Positions 1 to 9,052 of a stretch of 64,000 nucleotides of DNA are shown here, in pieces. Numbering within the stretch: position 1 is the stretch's first letter; every line of letters starts with the position of its first letter. Below the pieces are notes generated by a model. That model did not search any database. It was not told where the DNA came from and saw nothing but the letters and a program-made list of their open reading frames with translations. The position numbers were made by a program, and so were the translations under genes. The DNA comes from JAOPZW01 sp963764585. GTDB taxonomy: Bacteria; Actinomycetota; Thermoleophilia; Solirubrobacterales; Solirubrobacteraceae. The DNA lies in NCBI GenBank assembly GCA_963764585.1, contig CAVXTB010000021.1, forward strand, positions 62,001 through 126,000, given 5' to 3'.

Positions 1-49
1 AGCCCGGCGGCGCCGGCGCCCGCCACCCATTCCCCCAACCGCAGCCGGC

Positions 50-901
50 TCACTCCACCGCCATCCTCGCCGCCTGCAGCGTGTTGCGCAGCAGGCACGC
101 GACCGTCATCGGCCCGACGCCGCCGGGGACCGGCGTGATCGCGCCGGCGACCTCTACGGCGTCGTCGAAGTCGACGTCGCCGTGGAGGCCGTCGTCGGAG
201 CGGTTCGTGCCGACGTCGATGACGGTCGCGCCGGGCTTGATCCAATCGGCCTTGACCATGCGGTCGCGGCCCACGGCGGCGATGAGGACGTCGGCGCGCC
301 GGCACACCGCGGGCAGGTCGCGCGTGCGCGAGTGGCACGTCGTGACCGTCGCGTTGGCGCCGAGCAGGAGCTGCGCCATCGGCTTGCCGAAGAGGTTCGA
401 GCGCCCGATGACGACCGCCTCGGCGCCCTCGAGCTCGATCCCGGCCTCGTCGAGCAGCAGCATCACGCCGACGGGCGTGCACGGCCGCAGCCCCGGGCGC
501 CCGAGGGCGAGCAGCCCGGCGCTGACCGGCGTCAGCCCGTCGACGTCCTTGCCCGGGTCGACGAGGCTCGTCAGCTCGACCCCGTCGAGGTGATCGGGCA
601 CCGGGAGCTGGCAGATGATGCCGCTCACCTCGGGGTCGGCGTTGAGGCTCTCGATGAGCGCGACGACCTCCTCGCGCGAGGCATCCGCGGGCAGGCGATG
701 GTCGAACCCGCGCATCCCGATCTCGGCGGTCGCCTTCTGCTTGCCGCCGATGTAGATCGCCGACGCCGGGTCCTCCCCCACGAGCACGGTCGCCAGGCCG
801 GGCGGACGCCCGTGGCGCTCCGTGAACTCGGCGACCCCCTGCCCCACGTCGGCCCGCACGCGCTGCGCCACGGCCCTTCCGTCGATCACTGTTGCTGGCA
901 T
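50..901 (-). CDS. folD: FolD methylenetetrahydrofolate dehydrogenase/cyclohydrolase
   Basis: Bifunctional cytosolic enzyme that oxidises 5,10-methylene-THF to methenyl-THF and hydrolyses it to 10-formyl-THF, feeding purine and formyl-Met synthesis. The 283-residue length fits the family. Visible landmarks are the substrate-side YIGGKQKA segment with the catalytic lysine, the QLPVP loop, the KDVDG motif, the GRSNLFGKP dinucleotide-binding motif and the C-terminal TPVPGGVGPMT signature. I chose the ATG at 901; the open frame extends about 64 codons further but that part is low-complexity shadow. It follows the methyltransferase gene by 14 bp, so it is probably the last gene of the pcrA operon. 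Confidence 0.97.
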   Translation of the reverse strand: MPATVIDGRAVAQRVRADVGQGVAEFTERHGRPPGLATVLVGEDPASAIYIGGKQKATAEIGMRGFDHRLPADASREEVVALIESLNADPEVSGIICQLPVPDHLDGVELTSLVDPGKDVDGLTPVSAGLLALGRPGLRPCTPVGVMLLLDEAGIELEGAEAVVIGRSNLFGKPMAQLLLGANATVTTCHSRTRDLPAVCRRADVLIAAVGRDRMVKADWIKPGATVIDVGTNRSDDGLHGDVDFDDAVEVAGAITPVPGGVGPMTVACLLRNTLQAARMAVE

Positions 902-915
902 CGCGGCGGCGGAAT

Positions 916-1677
916 CTATCGAGCCGCCTTGCCCAGCAGCACGAGGGCGAAGCCCATCGTGCCCCGCCCGCCGGGGCCGAGGATGCGGTCGCGCGACGAT
1001 TCGTTCCACGCGCGCAGCTCCTCCGCCTCCGGATTCGGACCCGCCCGCCCGTGCTCGGCGAGGAAGCGCTCGCCGTTGGCGGTGAGCGTCCACTCGTAGC
1101 GGTCCCAGTCGGCCTCACCGGCGACGCGCACGTAGACCGCGGTGAGGCCGTGCGGCTCGCCGGCGCGCACGAGGCCCGCGTAGTCGGGCAGCTCGTCGCG
1201 GGTCGCGCCGCCGAGGGCTTCGAGGTAGGCGTCGCTGGGCTCCTGCGCCCAGAAGCCGTCGCCGACGAGGACATGGCCGCCGGGGCGCGTGAGCTGCGCG
1301 AGGCGCCCGAGCGCCGCGTCGAGGCCGCCGAGCGCGTGGGTCGAGCCAACGCACGCGGCGAGGGCGAACTCGCCGCTCACCGCGCCGGCGTCGATCGCGT
1401 CGAACGTCAGCGCGGCGTCGGGCGCTCGCGCGGCCGCGCGCCGCCGGGCCTCCTCGATCTGCGCCGCGGCGAGGTCGACGCCGAGGCCGCCGCAGCCGGT
1501 CCGCTCGGCCAGGCGCACGAGCAGCTCACCGGGGCCGCAGCCGAGGTCGACCGCACGGTCGTCGGGGCCGAGGCCGGCGACGTCGAGGACCTCGTCGACC
1601 ACGGCGGGGTCGAGCGGGTTGTGGAAGGGCAGGTCGCCGTGGCGGATCGCGCTGAGGCGCTCGCGCGGCGTCGTCAT
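916..1677 (-). CDS. Class I SAM-dependent methyltransferase
   Basis: A 253-residue Rossmann-fold methyltransferase. The SAM-binding glycine motif VDLGCGPGE lies near residues 42-50, followed by an acidic motif II region (GLGVDL) and a RPGGHVLVGDGFW post-motif. Substrate is unknown. The ATG overlaps the TGA of the upstream helicase gene (ATGA), which indicates translational coupling, and folD follows after 14 bp. Nothing in the sequence links it to a defined pathway; proximity to a DNA helicase is not enough to call it a DNA or RNA methylase. Confidence 0.85.
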   Translation of the reverse strand: MTTPRERLSAIRHGDLPFHNPLDPAVVDEVLDVAGLGPDDRAVDLGCGPGELLVRLAERTGCGGLGVDLAAAQIEEARRRAAARAPDAALTFDAIDAGAVSGEFALAACVGSTHALGGLDAALGRLAQLTRPGGHVLVGDGFWAQEPSDAYLEALGGATRDELPDYAGLVRAGEPHGLTAVYVRVAGEADWDRYEWTLTANGERFLAEHGRAGPNPEAEELRAWNESSRDRILGPGGRGTMGFALVLLGKAAR

Positions 1678-4600
1678 CGCTTCTGGATCGGCGCGTACTC
1701 GGCCATGAGCTTGCGCTCCGAGCCGTCGGACGCGAAGCGCACCACGACGATGCCGCCGGGCTCGAGCCCGACGACGACGCCTTCGCCGAACGCGGCGTGC
1801 ACGACGTCGTCGCCCATGCGGTACTCGGCGCTCGGCGCGTCCGCGCGCGCGCTCGACCACGACATCGCGCGCGGGCGAACGTTGGTCGCCGCCGCCACCG
1901 CGCCGATCGCCTGCAGCGTGCCCTCGCGATCGGTGAGGTCCGGCGGGATCTCGCTGAGGAAGCGGCTGGGCAACCCGTAGCTCTGCGCGCCGAAGACCGC
2001 GCGGCGGCGGGCAAAGGTCAGGTAGAGGTCGCGCATCGCGCGCGTCATCCCGACGTAGCAGAGGCGGCGCTCCTCCTCGAGCGAGCCCTCGTCGACCGAG
2101 CGCGAGTGCGGGAAGACGCCCTCCTCGCAGCCGATCATGAAGACGATCGGGTACTCGAGGCCCTTCGCGTTGTGCAAGCGTCATGAGCGTGACGAGGCCT
2201 TCGTCGTCGCGGCGGTCGTCGGCGTCGGCGCGCAGCATCGTCTCCTGCAGGTAGGTGTCGAGCGTCGCCTCGCCCTCGCCGCTGGCCGGCCCGCGGGCGT
2301 CGTACTCGCGCGCGGCCTCGACGAGCTGCTCGAGGTTCTCGATGCGACCCTGGGCCTCGAACGTGCGCTCCGCCTCCAGCGCGTCGACGTAGCCCGTCTC
2401 GCTGAGCAGTGCTTCCAGCAGGTCGCCAACCGGGACGCCCTGCTCGGCGCGCTCGCGCAGCGACGCCATCGTGCCCATGAACTTCTCGAACGCCCTCACG
2501 GCCGCGGTGCCGAGGCCCGGCACGGTGTGGGCCTGCGCGGCGACGTCCCACACCGACTCCCCCATCGTCTCGGCGTGCGCGAGCACGCGCGACAGCGACG
2601 TCTGCCCGATCCCGCGCTTGGGCGAGTTGGCCACGCGCGTGAACGAGACGACGTCCTGCGGGTTGCCGAGCACGGTGAGGTACGCGATCGCGTCCTTGAT
2701 CTCGGCGCGCTCGTAGAACTTCGTGCCACCGATGACCTGGTAGCCGATCTCCCGCCGCACCAGCGTGTCCTCGAGCACCCGCGACTGCGCGTTGGTCCGG
2801 TAGAAGACCGCGATCTCCGCGCGCGAGACGCCTTCGTCGACCAGCCGCTCGATCTCCCCGACGACGAACCGCGCCTCGGCGTGCTCGTCCTCGAGCTCGC
2901 GCAGCTTGACCGGATCGCCCTCGCCCAGATCGGTCCACAGCGACTTGCCCATCCGCCCGCGGTTGTGGCTGATGACCGCGTTGGCGACGCTGAGGATCGT
3001 CTGCGTCGAGCGGTAGTTCTGCTCGAGGCGGACGACGTGGGCCTCTGGGTAGTCGTCGCGAAAATCGAGGATGTTGCGAATGTCCGCTTGCCTGAAGCTG
3101 TAGATCGAGTTGTGCGTGACGAGCCCGCCCGCGACGAAGTTGTGCGTGTGCTCGATGTTGAGGTCGTAAACGGGCCGATCGAGCTCGACGTGCTCCACCG
3201 ACTCGACGATGTCGTAGCCCCCGTCCTCGGTGAACATCGCCATGCCGGGGCGCACCGATGACGCGGGCATGAAGGGCAGCGAGCTCTTCATGCCGTCTGC
3301 CGGGGCACCGAGCCGCGCGGTGTAGCGGACCGTGACATCCGTGACCCGGCGGATGCGGTCGGCGAAGCGCGCGGCGTCGTCGAAGTCCCTGAACGCCGTC
3401 TCGACCCGCCAGCTGCCACCGCGTGCGTCCCGGACGGCGATGCCCGCACTCTCGAGCCGATGACGGACCTCGGGATCGCGTCCACCCATCGCCACGCGAT
3501 GCATCGTCAGCTGGACGCGCTTGTCACCGCAGAGCGTGATGGTGAGGTTGCGCCGTCGGCCCTCGTGCGTCGCCGGCGCGTGGTGTGGATGCTCGACGTC
3601 GAGGCCCGAGTCGTGCACGAGCCGCAGGCCGCCCTCGTGCGAGTCGACGGCATCGAAGACCCGATCGATCAACGCCTGGCTGCCCACGAGGCCCGCGCCG
3701 CCTCGCGCCTTGAACGGGATCGTCGGGAGGCCGTACCGCAGCGACAGCAGGTGCTCGGCCGTCCGAGCCTCGGCCTCCGTGGGATGCACCGAGACCACCC
3801 ACGCCGCGTCCGCGTGCTCGTGGTTGCAGCGCTGCTGCAAGCCGATGACAGGCTTCACCTGACCGTCGGTGTACGTCCGCGTGACCCCGACGCGACACCC
3901 GCGGCTCACTTGCCGCATCAGATAGGTCATGTGCAGCTGCGGAGTCAGCCCAAGCCGGAAGCCCGCGAAGTGCGTGTGCTCCGGGGTGGAGACGATCTCG
4001 CGGCCGCCGCGCGTGCGGATCCTGATCCCGTCGGTGCGGCGTGAGGCGAACACGTCGCTGACGCGCGCGCCGCGCATGTCGCCGCTCCCGTAGGACGACA
4101 GCACCGCGTCGCCCACGCGCACCTCCTCGATCGGCTTGGTCGAGCCGTCGGCCATCGTGACGAGGGTCCCCTCGATGAGGCACTGGTCGTCGTCACCGAC
4201 AACCGCCAGCCGCCGGTGCTCGCCCGCGATCAGCTGCAGCAGCCGGTACTGGGCGTGGTTGGTGTCCTGGTACTCGTCGACGAGGACGTGGCGGAAGGCG
4301 GCGGCGTAGCGGGCGCGGACCTCGGGGAAGAGCTCGAGGACGTTGACGGTCCGGAAGAGGAGGTCGTCGAAGTCCATCGCGTTCATGCGGTGCAGGTCGC
4401 GCTCGTAGTGCTCGTAGACGTCGGCGACGGTCTGCTCGAAGAAGCTGCCGACCTGCTGGCGGTAGGCGTCGGCGTCGCGCAGCCAGTTCTTGGCCGCCGA
4501 GATCTGCGACTGGACGGCGGCCGGGGTGAAGCGCTTGGGGTCGACGTCGAGCTCGTCGATGCAGCGCTTGACCAGCCGGCGCGAATCGGCCTGGTCGTAG

Positions 4601-4959
4601 ATCGTGTACTGGCGCGTGTAGCCCAGCCGCGGCGCCTCGGCGCGCATGATGCGCGCGCAGGCGGCGTGGAAGGTCATCACCCACATGCCGCGCGTCGAGT
4701 GGCCGAGCAACAGCTCGACGCGCTCGCGCATCTCCTGGGCCGCCTTGTTGGTGAAGGTGATCGCCAGCAGCTCGTGAGCCCGCGCGCGGCCGGTCTGCAC
4801 CAGCCAGGCGATGCGGTGCGTGAGGACCCGGGTCTTGCCCGAGCCGGCCCCGGCGAGGATCAGCAGCGGCCCGTCGCCGTGGGTGACCGCCTCGCGCTGC
4901 GGCGGGTTGAGGCCCTCCAGGAGGGCCTCGATGCGGTCGTCGGCGACGGACTCGGGCAC
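1674..4959 (-). CDS. pcrA: PcrA/UvrD-type DNA helicase, intein-containing and frameshifted
   Basis: Superfamily I 3'-5' DNA helicase for repair and replication restart. From a GTG start at 4959 the protein shows the Q motif (LNPPQREAV), Walker A (AGAGSGKT), TFTNKAA, the VDEYQDTN Walker B box, then GDDDQ. There an in-frame intein interrupts it, and it resumes at SIYSFRQA, followed by LEQNYRST and FYRTNAQSR. After LVTLMTL the frame breaks: an extra A at 2176-2177 shifts reading, and the true C-terminus (HNAKGLEYP, YVGMTRA, then a PcrA-like tail with QKR end) continues in another phase to 1674. Without intein and with the shift corrected, the length is about 737 residues, normal for PcrA. It is either an assembly error or a recent lesion. 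Confidence 0.9.
3109..4182 (-). other. Intein in PcrA (358 residues)
   Basis: In-frame protein-splicing element at the GDDDQ/SIY junction, helicase motif III. It starts with Cys (CLIEGTLV), has a block B TPEHTH motif about 70 residues in, a C-terminal block F/G region (VYDLNIEHTHNF...GGLVTHN) and is followed by Ser as the +1 nucleophile. These are all the residues needed for splicing. The central part contains an RCNHEHADAAW segment and a YGLPTIPFKA segment typical of helicase inteins, but I see no clear LAGLIDADG pair, so any homing endonuclease is degenerate or unrecognised. Boundaries are set by the Cys codon (4180-4182) and the Asn codon (3109-3111). Confidence 0.93.
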
Positions 4960-5140
4960 GACGGCTGAGCATACGACGGAGGTCGGCCGGCGCTGATCAG
5001 CGGTGAACGGAGTGCCGTTCGCCGTGCTGCGGACGGCCGGCGCAAGCCGCCTGTCATTGGGAACTGCCGCAAAACCGGCGTATTGCGCCGCCCGGCGCAT
5101 CGCATGCTGCGCTGGCAGGACCGCGGGCACCCTCGGCGAC

Positions 5141-5842
5141 ATGTGCGGCAAGGATGCCCTCGGCAAGGGCTTCGCGACGGCACTGGTCCTCCTCGTCTGC
5201 GCGCCCGCCGCCCAGGCGGCGTCGTGCCCGCACGACGGCGACCTGGCGACCTCGCTCTCGCTCCAGGACGTCCGCGCCGCGCTGCTGTGCGCGGTCGACG
5301 CCGAGCGCACGCAGCGCGGCCTGCCCGCCGTCGCCGAGAGCCAGCAGCTCTCGCGCGCCGCGCAGGGCCACGCGACCGACATGGTCACGCGGCGCTTCTT
5401 CGCCCACGTCACGCCCGGCGGCTCGACGCTCGGCGAGCGCGTGGGCGCGACCGGCTACATGCGCGGCCGGCGCGACTGGGAGCTCGGCGAGGCGATCGCC
5501 TGGGCGCAGCAGCCGCTCGACACGGCCACGAGCCTCGTGCGCGCGTGGCTGGCCAGCCCGCCGCACCGCGCGATCCTCCTGGACCGCCACTTCCGCGAGG
5601 TGGGCATCGGCGTCGCGCCCGGCCTGACCGACGGCTCGGGCCGCGCCGGCGCGACCGCCGTCCTGGACTTCGGCTTCCGCACACCGTCGCCTACGCTGGC
5701 CCGATGGCGCTCAGCGACATCGTGCGCGCGCGCAGCGGCCAGATCGCGGCAGCGGCCCGCTCGGTGCGGATCGACCTCGACGCGCTCGAGGAGCTCGCTC
5801 CGGGCGACCCACCGCAGCTCGACCCGCAGCGCCACTACCTAG
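5141..5842 (+). CDS. Secreted CAP/SCP-domain protein
   Basis: A 233-residue protein with an N-terminal signal peptide (hydrophobic ATALVLLVCAPAAQA ending at about residue 27) and a CAP (cysteine-rich secretory/PR-1) domain. The domain shows paired histidines in GHATDM and FFAHVTP, GEAIAW, and the SPPHRAIL and VGIGV segments. Bacterial CAP proteins are secreted, with mostly unknown function. The domain naturally ends at VLDFGFR, but the frame runs 46 residues further and overlaps the next gene by 139 bp. That low-complexity tail is likely either a lost stop codon or genuine read-on. The ATG at 5141 gives the intact signal peptide; upstream in-frame codons look like noise. Confidence 0.85.
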   Translation: MCGKDALGKGFATALVLLVCAPAAQAASCPHDGDLATSLSLQDVRAALLCAVDAERTQRGLPAVAESQQLSRAAQGHATDMVTRRFFAHVTPGGSTLGERVGATGYMRGRRDWELGEAIAWAQQPLDTATSLVRAWLASPPHRAILLDRHFREVGIGVAPGLTDGSGRAGATAVLDFGFRTPSPTLARWRSATSCARAAARSRQRPARCGSTSTRSRSSLRATHRSSTRSATT

Positions 5843-6576
5843 AGGGTCCGCAGGCCGACGTCGCGGCCTACCTGCTCGTCCTCGACACGATCAACTTCGG
5901 CTCGGGCTGGTTCCCGACCCTGCGCAAGCGCACCGGGTCCTCGGGCTACTTCACCGTCGCGTGGTCGCTCGCCGATCGCTGGCGCGCCGGCGCCGGCTGG
6001 ACCAACGCGCAGCTGCGCGCGATGCGCGCCGAGGAGGTCGCCGAGACGCTCGGCCAGGCACGCGACCACGAGCTCATGGCGCTCTACGCGCAGGCTCTGC
6101 GCGAGCTCGGGCGCTTCCTCGGCGACCGCCACGCGCTCGACCTCGTCGCGGCCGCTGACCGCTCCGCGGTACGCCTCGCCGAGATCCTGGCCGGAGGCAT
6201 GACCATGTGGCAGGACGAGGGCTTCTACAAGCGCGCGCAGATCGCGCCCAGCGACCTCGCGCTCGGCGACGTCGCCGAGTTCGACGACCTCGACGCGCTG
6301 ACGATCTTCGCCGACAACCTCGTCCCGCACGTGCTGCGCTGCGAGGGCGTCCTCGTCTATGACGAGCGCCTGGCGGCGCACATCGACGCCGAGCGCGAGC
6401 TGCGCCCGGGCCCGCAGGAGCGCGAGATCCGCGCCTGCGCCGTCCACGCGTGCGCGGCGATCGCCCAGCGCACGGGCATGAGCGAGCGCGACGTCGACAA
6501 CGCGCTCTGGTACCGCGGGCAGCGCCCGGAGTACAAGGCGCGGCCGCGGCATCGGTGCAGGACGATCTACTACTGA
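5704..6576 (+). CDS. Queuosine salvage protein (DUF2419, queuosine 5'-phosphate N-glycosylase)
   Basis: A 290-residue member of the Qng1/DUF2419 family, which hydrolyses queuosine 5'-phosphate to release the queuine base for tRNA modification. Diagnostic segments are LLVLDTINFGSGWFPTLRKR, DEGFYKRAQI, FDDLDALTIFADNLVPHVLR and the C-terminal LWYRGQRPEYK...HRCRTIYY. The ATG at 5704 precedes all of these and lies inside the tail of the CAP-protein frame. No tgt, queuosine transporter or other Q gene is visible in the window, so its partners must be elsewhere. It is a bacterial representative of a family best known from eukaryotes. Confidence 0.9.
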   Translation: MALSDIVRARSGQIAAAARSVRIDLDALEELAPGDPPQLDPQRHYLEGPQADVAAYLLVLDTINFGSGWFPTLRKRTGSSGYFTVAWSLADRWRAGAGWTNAQLRAMRAEEVAETLGQARDHELMALYAQALRELGRFLGDRHALDLVAAADRSAVRLAEILAGGMTMWQDEGFYKRAQIAPSDLALGDVAEFDDLDALTIFADNLVPHVLRCEGVLVYDERLAAHIDAERELRPGPQEREIRACAVHACAAIAQRTGMSERDVDNALWYRGQRPEYKARPRHRCRTIYY

Positions 6577-6585
6577 GGTGACACG

Positions 6586-6810
6586 GTGTGGGCGCAGGCG
6601 TACCATCCGCCTCCCGAGGCAACCGTGTTCGTGTGGCACATCGACAGCGCATGGCGGTGGTACGCCGCCAGCGCGATCTTCTTGGTCTTTGCCGACCGAC
6701 TCGCCGGCTGGTTGAGCCTGATCCCGTTGACGATCGGCCTCGCGTGCGGGATCTGCGGCCTGACGAGCTACTCCCGCGGACGCGACGGTCTGAGCAAGTA
6801 CCGCCAGTAG
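6586..6810 (+). CDS. Small membrane protein, unknown
   Basis: A 74-residue protein starting at GTG 6586, nine bases after the queuosine-salvage stop, with a good ribosome-binding site (GAGGTGA at 6575-6581). It has an aromatic N-terminal stretch followed by two closely spaced hydrophobic segments (around residues 27-40 and 42-58) and a basic C-terminus, suggesting a two-helix membrane protein. I do not recognise a family. Position and RBS argue that it is translated from the same message as the gene before it. Confidence 0.55.
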   Translation: MWAQAYHPPPEATVFVWHIDSAWRWYAASAIFLVFADRLAGWLSLIPLTIGLACGICGLTSYSRGRDGLSKYRQ

Positions 6811-6857
6811 CGCATTTCGAGCCGGGTCGAAGCGTCCGGCCCTTACCGTCTCCAGGC

Positions 6858-7298
6858 ATGACGCTCGAGACGACGCAGACCGAGAGCACCGCGGCCATCC
6901 GCGCGGCGCAGAGGATCTACGAGGCATGGGACGACGCGCTGGGCCGCAAGGACGTCGACGCCGCGATGCGCCTCTATGCGCCCGACGTCACGCTCGAGAG
7001 CCCGCTCGTCCGCCACCTCCTCGGCACCGACAGCGGGATCGTCGAGGGCCGCGAGGCGCTGCGCGCCTTCGTGGCGAAGGTCTTCGAGCGCACGCCCGAC
7101 GTCCGCAAGCGCTACCGGCGCGGCTTCTTCACCGACGGGACCGTGCTCATGTGGGAGTACCCGCGCGGAACGCCCGACGGCGAGCAGATGGACTTCGTCG
7201 AGACGATGGAGCTCGAGGACGGCCTGATCCGGCACCACCGCGTCTACTGGGGCTGGTTCGGCGGCAAGATCCTCGAGGAGGACGCGTACCGGCGATAG
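6858..7298 (+). CDS. SnoaL-like/NTF2-fold protein
   Basis: A 146-residue protein of the SnoaL-like (NTF2 superfamily) polyketide-cyclase fold. It has an N-terminal helix with AWDDALGRKDVDAAMRLY, the typical YAPDVTLESP strand, GREALRAFVAKVF, and a C-terminal HHRVYWGWFGGK strand. Such proteins are small isomerases, cyclases or hydrolases, or ligand-binding proteins; the substrate cannot be inferred. It stands alone, ends 17 bp before the convergent ferredoxin-reductase gene, and the ATG lies about 48 bp after the preceding stop. Confidence 0.85.
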   Translation: MTLETTQTESTAAIRAAQRIYEAWDDALGRKDVDAAMRLYAPDVTLESPLVRHLLGTDSGIVEGREALRAFVAKVFERTPDVRKRYRRGFFTDGTVLMWEYPRGTPDGEQMDFVETMELEDGLIRHHRVYWGWFGGKILEEDAYRR

Positions 7299-7314
7299 GC
7301 GCCGCGCGCGAGCT

Positions 7315-8694
7315 TCAGCGCCGCGCCGCGGCCAGCAGATCGTCACGCGACGCGAGCTTGACCCGCGGGCGCTGCTCGCTGCGGCCGTGCTCGAGCTCGT
7401 GGTCGTCGATCGCCCGCCAGCCTTCGACGGTGACGAGGCCGGGCGCGCGGCCGGCGAGCAGCGCGTCGATCCACTCGCGGTCGGGCTGCGACGGCTCCGG
7501 GAGCGCTCCCGCGCCCAGGTCCTCGACCAGGCAGCTCACCGTCTCCTCGGCGTCGCGCTTGTTGGTCCCGAGGATGCCGGTGGGGCCGCGCTTGATCCAG
7601 CCCACGGCGTACACGCCCCCGACCGGCTCGCCGTCGGGCGCCATGACGCGACCGCGGCGATTGGGGAGCACGAAGCGGCGCTCGTCGAAGGGGACGTCGG
7701 GCAGCGGCACCGCCCGGTAGCCGACCGAGCGCAGGACGAGTCCGCACTCGATCGTCTCCACCTCGCCGTCGACCGGGCGCGCCCGCACCCATCCGTCGTC
7801 GTCGCGCACGATCTCGTTGCGCTGGACGTCGATCGCCTCGACGCGCCCCGCGCCGCGGATCTCCACGGGAGAGCGCAGGAAGCGCAGCTCGATGCGTCGC
7901 GGCGCCTCGCCGCGTGCCGGCCGTGCAGCGAACTCGCGCAGCAGCTCGACGTTCTTGCGCGCGGTGAACGTCCCCTCCTCGGCGAGCCAGTCGCGCGACA
8001 CCGGATCGAGCTCGGCGACCTCGGGATCGACGCGCAGGTCGACACCGTCGAGATGGCCCAGCTCGCGCAGCTCGGCGCTGGTGAACGCGGCCTGCGCGGG
8101 TCCGCGCCGGCCCAGGACGACGACCTCCTCGATGCGACTCGCCCGCAGCGCCTCGAGCGCGTGGTCGGTGATGTCGGTGCGCTCGAGCTCGTGCGGGCCG
8201 CGGGTGAGCACGCGCACCACGTCGGCCGCCACGTTGCCGTTGCCGATCACCACCGCGCGCCGCGCCGACAGGTCGAACTGCGCCTCGCGGTAGTCGGGGT
8301 GGCCGTTGTACCAGGCCACGAACTCGGTCGCCGCCCAGCTCCCCGGCAGGTCCTCGCCGGGGATGCCCAGCGACTTGTCGGTCTGCGCTCCGGTGGCGTA
8401 GATCACCGCCGTGTAGTGGCGCATGAGCTCGGCGTGCGACACGTCCACCCCGACCTCGACGTTGCCCAGGAAGCGGCAGCCGCGCCCGAACGTGTGGCGC
8501 TCGAACGTGTCCTGAAGGCGCTTGATCTCCTGGTGGTCGGGGGCCACCCCGGCGCGCAGCAGCCCCCACGGCGTCGGCAGCCGCTCGTACAGGTCGATCT
8601 CGGCGTCGCCACGGGCGCGCAGCAGGGACGCCGCGGCGAACGCCCCGGCCGGGCCGGCGCCGACGATCGCCACGCGTGGCTGCGACCCGGCCAT
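7315..8694 (-). CDS. fprA: FprA-like NADPH:ferredoxin reductase
   Basis: A 459-residue FAD- and NADPH-binding flavoprotein of the mycobacterial FprA/adrenodoxin-reductase family, which moves electrons between NADPH and ferredoxin. It has an N-terminal FAD motif (VAIVGAGPAG), the PTPWGLLRAGVAPDH segment, the NADP-binding GNGNVAADVVRVL segment, LGRRGPAQAAFT, and a C-terminal VGWIKRGPTGILGTN motif that closes over FAD. The ATG shares one base with the ferredoxin stop codon (TGATG), so the two are translationally coupled and are very probably redox partners. They could serve a P450 or another Fe-S enzyme elsewhere. Confidence 0.95.
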   Translation of the reverse strand: MAGSQPRVAIVGAGPAGAFAAASLLRARGDAEIDLYERLPTPWGLLRAGVAPDHQEIKRLQDTFERHTFGRGCRFLGNVEVGVDVSHAELMRHYTAVIYATGAQTDKSLGIPGEDLPGSWAATEFVAWYNGHPDYREAQFDLSARRAVVIGNGNVAADVVRVLTRGPHELERTDITDHALEALRASRIEEVVVLGRRGPAQAAFTSAELRELGHLDGVDLRVDPEVAELDPVSRDWLAEEGTFTARKNVELLREFAARPARGEAPRRIELRFLRSPVEIRGAGRVEAIDVQRNEIVRDDDGWVRARPVDGEVETIECGLVLRSVGYRAVPLPDVPFDERRFVLPNRRGRVMAPDGEPVGGVYAVGWIKRGPTGILGTNKRDAEETVSCLVEDLGAGALPEPSQPDREWIDALLAGRAPGLVTVEGWRAIDDHELEHGRSEQRPRVKLASRDDLLAAARR

Positions 8695-8975
8695 CAGGCA
8701 GCGGTGCGCTCGACGGTGCTGGACTCGGCGAAGAACTCCGCGTTGAGCTCCAGCGCGTACTCGTACTTCCCGGGGATCTCGAACTGGGCGAAGATCGCGT
8801 CGACCGGGCAAGCCTCGACGCAGGCATCGCAGTCGATGCAGACCGCGGGGTCGATGTAGAGCTGCTCGGCGGTCTCGAAGTCGGGCGCACCCGGCTTGGG
8901 GTGGATGCAGTCGACGGGACAGACCTCGATGCAGGAATCGTCCTTGATGCAGCTTCCGGTGATGACGTAGGTCAT
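8694..8975 (-). CDS. fdxA: Seven-iron/di-cluster ferredoxin (FdxA type)
   Basis: A 93-residue ferredoxin with two cluster-binding regions: C-x5-C-x3-C-P-V-D-C near residues 9-23 and C-x2-C-x2-C-x3-C-P around residues 46-56. The spacing is that of actinobacterial 3Fe-4S/4Fe-4S ferredoxins that start MTYVI. It is a small cytosolic electron carrier. The gene directly precedes and overlaps the reductase gene, giving a complete NADPH-to-ferredoxin unit. The upstream 77 bp separate it from a divergent gene and must hold its promoter. Confidence 0.95.
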   Translation of the reverse strand: MTYVITGSCIKDDSCIEVCPVDCIHPKPGAPDFETAEQLYIDPAVCIDCDACVEACPVDAIFAQFEIPGKYEYALELNAEFFAESSTVERTAA

Positions 8976-9052
8976 GTGACGACCACAGGCTACATAGTGG
9001 CGAAACCAGGGTGCCTTTCAGGAAATAGCGTCGTGCGGGTACCGTCGGGCTC

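Noticed and set aside
2170..2185. Programmed +1 frameshift in pcrA at CTT-G
   Set aside because: CTT can slip to TTG, but there is no stop or rare codon in the A site and no stimulatory element; other genes in the window show similar isolated indels. Kept only as an alternative.
916..5412. One continuous 1,498-codon open frame on the minus strand
   Set aside because: It joins the helicase N-terminal part, an out-of-frame stretch of the helicase C-terminus and the methyltransferase. The pieces are separate genes; continuity comes from the frameshift and GC-rich stop avoidance.
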